NCBI GenBank assembly: GCA_035644155.1 | Contig: DASQPC010000080.1 | Span: 1 to 6,919, forward strand | Length of the DNA: 6,919 nt | Direction: 5' to 3' | Origin: DATIGJ01 sp035644155 | Lineage (GTDB): Bacteria; Patescibacteriota; Microgenomatia; Levybacterales; UBA12049 | Part shown: one piece after another, positions 1 to 6,083 of the stretch | Numbering within the stretch: position 1 is the stretch's first letter | How the letters are laid out: each line of letters opens with the position of its first letter | Position numbers and translations under genes: made by a program | Notes under the pieces: generated by a model | Told to the model about the DNA's origin: nothing | Seen by the model: only the letters and a program-made list of their open reading frames with translations | The model's database searches: none

Positions 1-1
1 C

Positions 2-3000
2 TTTATCACAAATATTGATGAAGAGAAGAAAAAAGAAGCAATTGAAGTCTTTATGAGTACAATTGATAAGAGAAAAGAAGGCTTGAAGAGCCGTATGGAA
101 GAGGAAGAAGATAAAATTTCTCAAGAAGCAGCAAGCAAAAAAGGTGAAATTAAAGAAACCAAAGTGAGCCGCGAACAAAAAGCAATGATTCAAGAAGAAC
201 TTGAACTTGCAAAGCGCCAAAAATTAACTCGTACATCAGAGTCTCATGAATCAGAACTTAAAAAACTTGATGAAATTTCAGACACATTTACCAAACTTTT
301 AAAGAGTCTTCGAGTTGGAAGTGTTTTGTCAGAAGATGAATACTTCAAACTTCTTGAATACGATATACCAATTTTCTTTACCATCAAAACTGGTTCTGAA
401 GCACTTTTGGAAGTTATCAACAATCTTGATCTCTCAACCCTTATTGCAAATCTTCGAACAGAATCAGAAAAGACATCAGGTCAACGCTATTTAAAACTCG
501 TCAAGAGACTTCGCCTTATTGAGAATATGCGTAAAGCTAATGTGCCACCAAGTGCAATGGTTTTGACAGTGCTTCCTGTTATCCCACCAGATCTTCGACC
601 TATGGTGCAACTTTCAGGTGGACGATTCGCAACCTCAGATTTGAACGATTTGTATCGACGTGTTATCAATCGAAACAATCGTTTAAAGCACTTACTTTCA
701 CTTGGCGCACCTGAAATTATCCTTCGAAACGAGAAAAGAATGCTTCAAGAATCAGTTGATGCATTGATTGATTCATCACAAAGAAGTAGTCAGACAGCAG
801 CATCAAGTCTCAGGTCACTTTCTGACATGCTTCGAGGAAAACAAGGACGCTTTAGACAAAACTTACTTGGAAAACGTGTTGATTACTCAGGACGATCTGT
901 TATTGTCGTTGGTCCAGAGCTTAAATTAACACAATGTGGACTTCCAAAAGAAATGGCACTTGAAATGTTTAAGCCATTTATTCTTCGTGAAGTTATCGTC
1001 CGCGGTCTTGCAACAAACATTAAATCTGCAAAGCGATACATTGAAAAGAGACCACCAGAAGTATTTGATATCTTGGAAGAAATCACAAAGAACCATCCAG
1101 TGCTCTTAAACCGTGCACCAACTCTTCACAAGCTTGGTATTCAGGCATTTTATCCAGTTTTGATTGAAGGAGCAGCTATCCAACTTCACCCTTGTGTTTG
1201 TGCTGGATACAACGCTGATTTTGATGGAGATCAGATGGCTGTGCACATCCCACTTTCCCAAAAGGCACAAGAAGAAGCAGCAGAATTGATGTTACCAAGC
1301 CACAATCTTTTGAAACCAGCAAACGGTGACCCAATTACCTTGCCAAACAAAGAAATGGCACTTGGATCATATTACTTAACAACAATTGATGAGACTCTTC
1401 GCAAACCAAAAGAAGAACAATCTTACTTTAGTAATATGCACTCAGCGCTCCTTGCTTGCGATCTTGGTAAGATCCAACTGAAAGAACCAATCCAAGTTCG
1501 GCTAAAGACGCATGCAGATAGTGGACTTGAAATTATTGAAACAACTGTTGGTCGATTGAGATTCAACGAACTACTTCCTACAACTTATGGGTATGTTAAC
1601 GAAAGTGTTAATGCTGGTGGTATCAAAAAGTTAATTGTGAAAGCAATGAAGATGTATCCATCGGAAGAAGTTGCTGAACTTATTGATCGTATTAAGAGTC
1701 TTGGATTCTACGGCGCGACCATTTCAGGTGTTTCAGTTTCTGTTTTTGATAATGAAATTATTGCAGAGAAACCAGCTATGGTTAACGAAGCAGAAGAAAA
1801 GGTTGCTAAGATTGATGAAGAATATCAAATGGGTCTTATTACTCTTTCTGAAAAGAAGAGACTTTCAAATGAAGTCTGGATGAAAGTAACTGAAGCAGTT
1901 GGAGATAAGACCTGGAAGAGTATTAAACCAGCTAATCCTATCAAGATCAGTATTGAATCCGGAGGATCTCGTGCAGGACTCGAACAGCTCAAACAGCTCT
2001 CAGCTATCCGTGGTCTTATCGTTGATCCACTTGGTAAGATTGTTGAACTTCCTGTTAAATCAAACTTCCGTGAAGGATTGTCAATTTTTGAATATGTTGC
2101 CTCAGCTCGTGGTTCACGAAAAGGTCTTACTGATTCAGCTTTGAAAACAGCAAACGCGGGATACCTGACCCGAAGACTCGTTGATGTAGCGCATGAAGTT
2201 ATTATTCGTGAAGAAGATTGTGGTACGAGTGATGGTATTACGATCGTTCGAGGTGAAAAAGATCGAACAGCAGCATTTGCTGATAGACTTGTTGGCCGAG
2301 TCCTTGGAGCCAATATTACTTCAAAGAAAACCAAAAAAGTGCTCTTCAAAGCAAATGATGAAATCAATGAAGAATCAGGCAAGCTTTTGGACGAACATGA
2401 AGTTGCAGAAGCAGTTGTCAGATCTCCACTCACCTGTAAACTTGCTTATGGTATTTGTGCATCATGTTATGGTTGGGATTTTGCTACCAAGAAACGAATT
2501 GGTCTTGGTGTCCCAGTTGGAGTTATGGCTGCACAAAGTATTGGAGAACCAGGAACGCAGCTTACCATGAAGGTTAAGCATTATGGAGGTATCGTTATGT
2601 CTGACGTGACTCAAGGTTTGCCTCGTGTTGAAGAACTCTTTGAAATGAGAACGCCAAAGAACATGGCTGCTGTTTCTGAAATTACTGGAAAGGTAAAAAT
2701 TGAGACAAACAATGATGGACATCTGGTGCAAGTTAAGAACACCAAGATCAAACCAATTGAATCACAAGAATACTTTGTGCCACTTTCATCAACACTTACT
2801 GTTAAAGATGGTGATGAGGTAACAGCAGGAACACCTCTTGCAGAGGGAGATTTGGATCCAAAAGAAGTCTTAAAGATTGGTGGCATTCTTATGGTGCAAC
2901 GATATCTTATTACCGAAGTACAAAAAGTATATGAATCGCAAGGAATTGGTATTAATGATAAACATTTTGAAGTAACAATTCGCAAGATGTCTGACAAGAT

Positions 3001-3394
3001 CATCGTTGAAAGTGTTGGAGATACTTCTCTTATCCCTGGTGATTTTGTTACCAAAGCACGATTTGAAGAGATTAATGCAGAAGTCCTTTCAGAAGGTGGA
3101 GAACCAGCAACAGGTCGCCAAGTCGTTCTCGGTGTTACCAAAGCAGCATTATTCTCAGATTCATGGCTTTCTGCTGCTTCATTCCAAGAAACAACCAAAG
3201 TACTGACAGAAGCAGCTCTTGAAGGTCGAGAAGATAAACTCTTGGGTCTTAAGGAAAATGTTATTATTGGTCGACTTATCTCAGTTTCTGGTACACCAGA
3301 TGAACAAGCTGATGGTGGTGATTCATCAGGAGAACAAAGTGAACAGACACCAGTTGTTTTGGAAACACAACCAGAGATGCAAGCTGCAGTCTAA
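2..3394 (+). CDS. rpoC: DNA-directed RNA polymerase subunit beta' (5'-partial)
   Basis: Largest subunit of RNA polymerase, carrying the catalytic centre that makes RNA from NTPs. The frame is open to the window edge, so the ATG at 53 is probably internal and roughly the first 100-150 residues, including the N-terminal zinc finger, are missing. Counting from that ATG, an acidic, lysine-rich helical stretch (about 10-75) is followed by GGRFATSDLNDLYRRV, the core KRVDYSGRSVI, and NADFDGDQ at 387-394, whose three Asp residues bind the catalytic Mg. The second zinc site is complete: C723, C795, C802, C805. The bridge helix (GLTDSALKTANAGYLTRRL) and trigger loop (GTQLTMKVKHYGG, H843) follow. The large trigger-loop insertion of E. 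coli is absent. The last ~34 residues are a low-complexity Gln/Glu/Ser tail. The stop is TAATAA. rpsL follows after 7 bp, so the two are co-transcribed. Confidence 0.98.
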   Translation, partial: FITNIDEEKKKEAIEVFMSTIDKRKEGLKSRMEEEEDKISQEAASKKGEIKETKVSREQKAMIQEELELAKRQKLTRTSESHESELKKLDEISDTFTKLLKSLRVGSVLSEDEYFKLLEYDIPIFFTIKTGSEALLEVINNLDLSTLIANLRTESEKTSGQRYLKLVKRLRLIENMRKANVPPSAMVLTVLPVIPPDLRPMVQLSGGRFATSDLNDLYRRVINRNNRLKHLLSLGAPEIILRNEKRMLQESVDALIDSSQRSSQTAASSLRSLSDMLRGKQGRFRQNLLGKRVDYSGRSVIVVGPELKLTQCGLPKEMALEMFKPFILREVIVRGLATNIKSAKRYIEKRPPEVFDILEEITKNHPVLLNRAPTLHKLGIQAFYPVLIEGAAIQLHPCVCAGYNADFDGDQMAVHIPLSQKAQEEAAELMLPSHNLLKPANGDPITLPNKEMALGSYYLTTIDETLRKPKEEQSYFSNMHSALLACDLGKIQLKEPIQVRLKTHADSGLEIIETTVGRLRFNELLPTTYGYVNESVNAGGIKKLIVKAMKMYPSEEVAELIDRIKSLGFYGATISGVSVSVFDNEIIAEKPAMVNEAEEKVAKIDEEYQMGLITLSEKKRLSNEVWMKVTEAVGDKTWKSIKPANPIKISIESGGSRAGLEQLKQLSAIRGLIVDPLGKIVELPVKSNFREGLSIFEYVASARGSRKGLTDSALKTANAGYLTRRLVDVAHEVIIREEDCGTSDGITIVRGEKDRTAAFADRLVGRVLGANITSKKTKKVLFKANDEINEESGKLLDEHEVAEAVVRSPLTCKLAYGICASCYGWDFATKKRIGLGVPVGVMAAQSIGEPGTQLTMKVKHYGGIVMSDVTQGLPRVEELFEMRTPKNMAAVSEITGKVKIETNNDGHLVQVKNTKIKPIESQEYFVPLSSTLTVKDGDEVTAGTPLAEGDLDPKEVLKIGGILMVQRYLITEVQKVYESQGIGINDKHFEVTIRKMSDKIIVESVGDTSLIPGDFVTKARFEEINAEVLSEGGEPATGRQVVLGVTKAALFSDSWLSAASFQETTKVLTEAALEGREDKLLGLKENVIIGRLISVSGTPDEQADGGDSSGEQSEQTPVVLETQPEMQAAV

Positions 3395-3401
3395 TAAAAT
3401 T

Positions 3402-3827
3402 ATGCCGACATTATCACAATTAGCGAAAAAAGGAAGATCAAAAAAAGTAAAAAAAGTCAGAGCGACTGCACTTCGCCGACTTTTTAATGCCAAAGACAGA
3501 GAATACTCTGCGCTTAATTCACCACAAAAACGTGGTGTTGTTACTTTGGTTAAGACCATGACGCCAAAAAAGCCAAATTCAGCTCTTCGAAAAGTTGCTC
3601 GTGTCAAACTTTCCAACAAAATGGAAGTCACAGCATATATTCAAGGTGAAGGGCACACGCTTTCAGAACACGGTATTGTGCTCGTTCGAGGCGGCCGTGT
3701 GAAGGATTTACCAGGTGTAAAATATCATGCAGTACGGGGAAAATTCGATTTGTTGGGCGTTGATAAACGAAAGACCTCACGTAGTATTTACGGTACAAAG
3801 ATGCAAAAAGCGGCAAAATCCGCATAA
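3402..3827 (+). CDS. rpsL: 30S ribosomal protein S12
   Basis: S12 sits at the decoding centre of the small subunit and monitors codon-anticodon pairing. The protein is 141 residues. It carries the family signatures QKRGV, TPKKPNSALRKV, GEGHTLSEH and GGRVKDLPGVKYHAVRG. The lysines whose replacement gives streptomycin resistance in E. coli (in TPKK and RVKD) are unchanged, and the Asp of VKDLPG that RimO methylthiolates in E. coli is present. Compared with E. coli S12 there are about 13 extra residues between the N-terminal arm and PQKRG (around residues 20-40, including ALRRLFNAKDREYSAL). The ATG at 3402 is chosen because it gives the canonical MPTLSQL start; the same frame is open further upstream, inside rpoC. 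No Shine-Dalgarno site lies upstream. It is 7 bp after rpoC and 12 bp before rpsG, ending in tandem TAATAA. Confidence 0.97.
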   Translation: MPTLSQLAKKGRSKKVKKVRATALRRLFNAKDREYSALNSPQKRGVVTLVKTMTPKKPNSALRKVARVKLSNKMEVTAYIQGEGHTLSEHGIVLVRGGRVKDLPGVKYHAVRGKFDLLGVDKRKTSRSIYGTKMQKAAKSA

Positions 3828-3839
3828 TAATTTAAAAAT

Positions 3840-4313
3840 ATGAGACACGCAAAAGTACAAAAAAGAAAAATAGAACCAGATACCATTTACAACAGTGCGA
3901 TTATTGCTAAGTTGATTAATTACATCATGGAAAGTGGCAAAAAAACAATTGCCCAAAAACAAATCTATGATGCACTCTCACTTCTTGGTCAAAAAGGCGA
4001 TGAGCCACTAAAGCTTTTTGAAAAAGCACTTGCACAAGTTGGTCCAAAAGTTGAAGTAAAAGCACGACGTGTCGGTGGTGCAAATTATCAAGTGCCTGTT
4101 GAAGTTAAAACGGAGCGCCGAACTTCACTTGCTCTTCGGTGGATTATTGAAGCAGCTCGCAAAAGATCAAACAAAGAATATCATTCATTTGCAGAAAAAT
4201 TAGCTGCAGAGCTTTGGGATGCAAGTCAAAATCTTGGAGAAGCAATCCGCAAACGCGACGTCACCCTCAAACAAGCTGAAGCCAACAAAGCCTTCGGCCA
4301 CTTCAGATGGTAA
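3840..4313 (+). CDS. rpsG: 30S ribosomal protein S7
   Basis: S7 is a primary 16S rRNA-binding protein that nucleates assembly of the 30S head and lines the E site. The 157-residue product aligns with S7 along its whole length: RKIEPD near the N-terminus, ESGKKTIAQ, VEVKARRVGG, YQVPVEV, RRTSLALRWIIEAARKR, and the C-terminal EANKAFGHFRW ending in Trp. The very basic N-terminal MPRRR seen in E. coli is shorter here (MRHAK). The start is the only ATG near the rpsL stop and lies in AT-rich sequence with no Shine-Dalgarno site. Translational coupling to rpsL or A/U-rich initiation is likely. It is the last gene of the block. A classical str operon would continue with fusA, but here the next item is an antitoxin-like island with its own promoter. 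Confidence 0.97.
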   Translation: MRHAKVQKRKIEPDTIYNSAIIAKLINYIMESGKKTIAQKQIYDALSLLGQKGDEPLKLFEKALAQVGPKVEVKARRVGGANYQVPVEVKTERRTSLALRWIIEAARKRSNKEYHSFAEKLAAELWDASQNLGEAIRKRDVTLKQAEANKAFGHFRW

Positions 4314-4320
4314 ATTTTTT
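4276..4320 (+). terminator. Possible weak terminator at the end of rpsG
   Basis: CTGAAGCC (4276-4283) can pair with GG plus CTTCAG (4296-4297 and 4301-4306), leaving a 3-nt bulge. A run of six T follows at 4315-4320, just after the stop codon. The T-run starts 8 nt after the stem, which is too far for an ideal intrinsic terminator, and the stem is inside coding sequence, so this is a tentative call. Confidence 0.25.
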
Positions 4321-4321
4321 C

Positions 4322-4351
4322 CTCACGTAATATTTATATCCATGCTATAAT
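4322..4351 (+). promoter_or_regulatory. Extended -10 promoter of the HicB-like island
   Basis: A perfect TATAAT at 4346-4351 is preceded by TGC at 4343-4345, giving a consensus extended -10 element. The -35 region is poor: CTCACG at 4322-4327 matches the consensus at 3 of 6 positions with an 18-bp spacer, which an extended -10 can compensate for. The predicted start of transcription, about 7 nt downstream, coincides with the ATG at 4358, so the transcript would be leaderless. An inverted repeat, ATCCAT (4338-4343) and ATGGAT (4350-4355), brackets the -10 box and could be an operator. Confidence 0.7.
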
Positions 4352-4357
4352 GGATGT

Positions 4358-4490
4358 ATGAAACAGCAACTTTCCAAAAAAATTTTATCCTACACCACTA
4401 TTTTTGAGCCTGCTGAAGAGGGTGGGTATGTGGTCTTTTGAAGAAGCAATGGAGATGAGCAAGGATGCAATAAGAGGAGTTACCTTATGA
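4358..4490 (+). pseudogene. Decayed HicB-like antitoxin with internal deletion and frameshift
   Basis: The frame from the ATG at 4358 encodes 27 residues (MKQQLSKKILSYTTIFEPAE, then EGGYVVF) and stops at TGA 4439-4441. YTTIFEPAEEGGYVV is the typical first strand pair of HicB-family antitoxins. The next expected part, a VPxLPGCxTQGD-type strand and turn, is absent, but the helix that should follow it is found in the +1 frame: SFEEAMEMSKDAIRGVTL (4434-4487), ending at TGA 4488-4490. The simplest reading is a deletion of about 13 residues whose length was not a multiple of three (3k+2 bases). The remnant's stop overlaps the start of the next HicB-like gene as ATGA. HicB proteins normally neutralise the mRNA-cleaving toxin HicA; this one should be non-functional. 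A leaderless 27-residue peptide may still be made. The family call rests on motif recognition, not on a search. Confidence 0.7.
4473..4479 (+). promoter_or_regulatory. Strong Shine-Dalgarno site for the intact HicB-like gene
   Basis: AGAGGAG at 4473-4479 lies 7 nt before the ATG at 4487, which is optimal spacing and fixes that start. It sits inside the end of the decayed upstream HicB-like frame. It contrasts with rpsL and rpsG, which have no such site. Confidence 0.8.
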
Positions 4491-4741
4491 CAAAAGTATT
4501 AAATTTTCGAGTGATTGTTGAACAGGATGAAGACGGTATTTTTGTTGCTTCAGTTCCTGCTATCCCTGGTTGCCATACTCAGGGGGACTCTTATGAAGAT
4601 GCAATTGAACTTTGCTTAGAAGAGGCAAAGGTTAATAAGAGATATTATCAACAAATTGATTGGTCTGGGGCAATTGATGGTAAGTCACGTTTCTTAGGTG
4701 TGACAGATGTTCCTATAAAATTCCATCTTCTCAATTCTTAG
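4487..4741 (+). CDS. HicB-family antitoxin-like protein, no toxin partner visible
   Basis: The 84-residue product has the HicB N-terminal fold: FRVIVEQDEDGIFVASVPAI, then PGCHTQGDSYEDAI and a helix ELCLEEAKVN. This partly degraded RNase H-like fold binds and blocks the HicA toxin in known HicAB pairs. The C-terminal ~30 residues (IDWSGAIDGKSRFLGVTDVP and onward) show no obvious ribbon-helix-helix or helix-turn-helix, so DNA binding is not evident. The stretch after YEDAI looks about a helical turn or two shorter than in typical relatives, as I recall them. A good Shine-Dalgarno site and an ATGA overlap with the upstream HicB-like remnant suggest co-transcription and possible coupling. No HicA-like gene (a ~60-residue protein with a GSH motif) is intact on either side. 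It could be an orphan antitoxin, a stabiliser of a distant toxin, or a solo HicB-domain protein. Confidence 0.85.
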   Translation: MTKVLNFRVIVEQDEDGIFVASVPAIPGCHTQGDSYEDAIELCLEEAKVNKRYYQQIDWSGAIDGKSRFLGVTDVPIKFHLLNS

Positions 4742-4784
4742 TGACATCAAGCTATCTCCAGAGGAATTTATCAAACTGAAATAA
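4719..4784 (+). pseudogene. Start-less coding-like scrap, possibly a HicA remnant
   Basis: One frame is open from 4719 to TAA 4782-4784, partly overlapping the end of the HicB-like gene, and reads ...LSDIKLSPEEFIKLK. The LSPEEFIKL stretch resembles the first helix of small HicA-type proteins (patterns like LKPEEFIKLLKK), and toxin genes often abut HicB. There is no ATG, GTG or TTG in this frame and nothing recognisable after the stop. The resemblance is short and may be chance; I list it as a possible relic only. Confidence 0.2.
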
Positions 4785-4799
4785 TTCTAGATTGGCTAC

Positions 4800-4829
4800 T
4801 TGGCGAGTGTTTTAAAACAAGTATATAAT
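4800..4829 (+). promoter_or_regulatory. Promoter of the membrane protein gene
   Basis: TTGGCG (4800-4805, 4 of 6 consensus positions) and a perfect TATAAT (4824-4829) are separated by 18 bp. The ATG at 4836 lies 6 nt after the -10 box, where transcription should begin, predicting a leaderless mRNA. The spacer contains a perfect 12-bp palindrome, TGTTTTAAAACA (4808-4819), a possible operator or a chance AT-rich palindrome. Confidence 0.65.
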
Positions 4830-4835
4830 CAAGGT

Positions 4836-6059
4836 ATGGACATAAAATCTCCAATCTTAAGTCCTCTCCAGACAACTAGCTCAGATCAGGAAAGGCTTCC
4901 TAAAGTATCACTTCATTTTTTAAAGCTGGTTGAGCATATTTTTTTTATTCTGATCGTTAGTGGTATTTTGGTATATATACGGATGCCGATTAGCATAGTT
5001 GTTATCATAGGAGGTTTTGAGATTGTCTCTTCATGTGTCTTTGCTATCGTAGAATATCTTAAGTTAAAATCAATTCCTCCAGCAAACAGCACTGAGCAAA
5101 AAAGTTTTAAAGATCTGCTTATTATGCGTGCAAATACTCAATTCCTCAACGCTTTGATTGTTTTGTGTTTCAGTATTTTAGCTGTAGTAGTAGTTGCTTC
5201 TTTTTTTGGTAATACGTTGTTGAATCTTGGGAATATCCATGGATACGCTCGTCAACTGCTTATTCTTATATTTATTGTGTTTCGTTTTGTTGTTTTTGTT
5301 TTGCGATTAGGACGTTATTTTTTGGTAAAAAACATCCATGAACGAGAAAATACTTTACAAATCAATCAAAAATATACCATTATAGAAAAAAAATTCAGTT
5401 TACTTACTTTTTCGCCTGAGATTATTGCGTTTTTGACACTTTCTCTTTTTTTTGGTGTGCCTTTGTTGATTTTTGGTATTTTGCTAGTTTGCTATCTCAT
5501 TTTTGCCGGCGTACTTTTTTTCCAGCTCAAACAATTGACTGAAAAAGATTTATCTCAACAAAATGTTGCAAATAGAGCAAAAAAAGCAATCCTTATTGAA
5601 GCTGAAGAAAAGTTAGTTGGCACCGTCTTTGGCATAATGAATTATAAAAAGGCAGAGGACCAATCACCGGTTATGAACAAAACAACTAATCCAGAAAATA
5701 CACTATTACTTACCGATAAACGGTTATTGTTGATACAAATTCCTGTTCTTGGAGGGAATAATATCATTGGTGATACGACATATAGTACTGCGGATTTTTT
5801 CTGGAGTAGAAGTGAGATGAAAGAAAAGGGGCTGCAAATGATTGAACATATGTCGCTTGGAGATATTGCAAAACAATATGGTATGAGGGATTTTGTGTAC
5901 AGCCAGATAGAAAAAATTGTTTTGAAAAAAATGGAAATTATAATTACAACACTGAATGGTCAAGAAACGGCATACTTATTCATGGACGCTGAATATGTTG
6001 ACCCGCTTAAAAAACAACTCACAACATACAAAAAAGAAAAGTTTGTACAAACAGAATAA
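4836..6059 (+). CDS. Multi-pass membrane protein with C-terminal PH/GRAM-like domain, function unknown
   Basis: I do not recognise a named family over the whole 407-residue product. After a short polar N-terminus there are five or six hydrophobic segments: about 33-49, 52-74, 103-123, 140-158, and one long or two adjacent ones at 194-230. The C-terminal part, from about 240 to 407, is soluble. It contains TLLLTDKRLLLIQIPV (289-304) and, after a longer insert, YSQIEKIVLKKMEIIITTLN (355-374), then a final helix VDPLKKQLTTYKK. This order (strand pair with T-D-K-R-L, later strands ending in a helix) resembles bacterial PH/GRAM-like domains, which often sit on membrane proteins. I chose the ATG at 4836 over a TTG at 4800 because the TTG overlaps the -35 box and the ATG fits the promoter. 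AAGG lies only 1 nt before the ATG, too close to be a ribosome site. The gene runs convergently towards the cyclophilin gene. Confidence 0.85.
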   Translation: MDIKSPILSPLQTTSSDQERLPKVSLHFLKLVEHIFFILIVSGILVYIRMPISIVVIIGGFEIVSSCVFAIVEYLKLKSIPPANSTEQKSFKDLLIMRANTQFLNALIVLCFSILAVVVVASFFGNTLLNLGNIHGYARQLLILIFIVFRFVVFVLRLGRYFLVKNIHERENTLQINQKYTIIEKKFSLLTFSPEIIAFLTLSLFFGVPLLIFGILLVCYLIFAGVLFFQLKQLTEKDLSQQNVANRAKKAILIEAEEKLVGTVFGIMNYKKAEDQSPVMNKTTNPENTLLLTDKRLLLIQIPVLGGNNIIGDTTYSTADFFWSRSEMKEKGLQMIEHMSLGDIAKQYGMRDFVYSQIEKIVLKKMEIIITTLNGQETAYLFMDAEYVDPLKKQLTTYKKEKFVQTE

Positions 6060-6083
6060 GAGGAGCAAGTTTACTTATTTTGT
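6051..6083. terminator. Hairpin between convergent genes, possible bidirectional terminator
   Basis: ACAGAATAAG (6051-6060) pairs with CTTATTTTGT (6074-6083) over 10 bp with a single G-T wobble, around a 13-nt loop. Each arm contains the stop codon of one gene: TAA 6057-6059 on plus and TAA 6077-6075 on minus. The stem is AT-rich and there is no long T-run on either side, so if it terminates transcription it is probably weak. Confidence 0.45.

Noticed and set aside
53..55. ATG at 53 as the start of rpoC
   Set aside because: The frame stays open upstream to the window edge and the protein would lack the N-terminal zinc finger, so the gene begins outside the window.
1825..2433. Long open frame of about 200 codons on the minus strand inside rpoC
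   Set aside because: It is antisense to a strongly conserved part of rpoC, has no recognisable motifs and no ribosome site; similar shadow frames occur at 2611-3198.
3219..3401. Upstream extension of the rpsL frame into rpoC
   Set aside because: The extension overlaps the rpoC coding sequence and reads as low-complexity peptide; the canonical S12 start MPTLSQL is at 3402.
3400..4313. Streptomycin-resistance change in S12
   Set aside because: Both lysines linked to resistance in E. coli S12 are unchanged.
4800..4835. TTG start for the membrane protein
   Set aside because: The TTG overlaps the -35 box and lies upstream of the TATAAT; the ATG at 4836 fits the predicted start of transcription.
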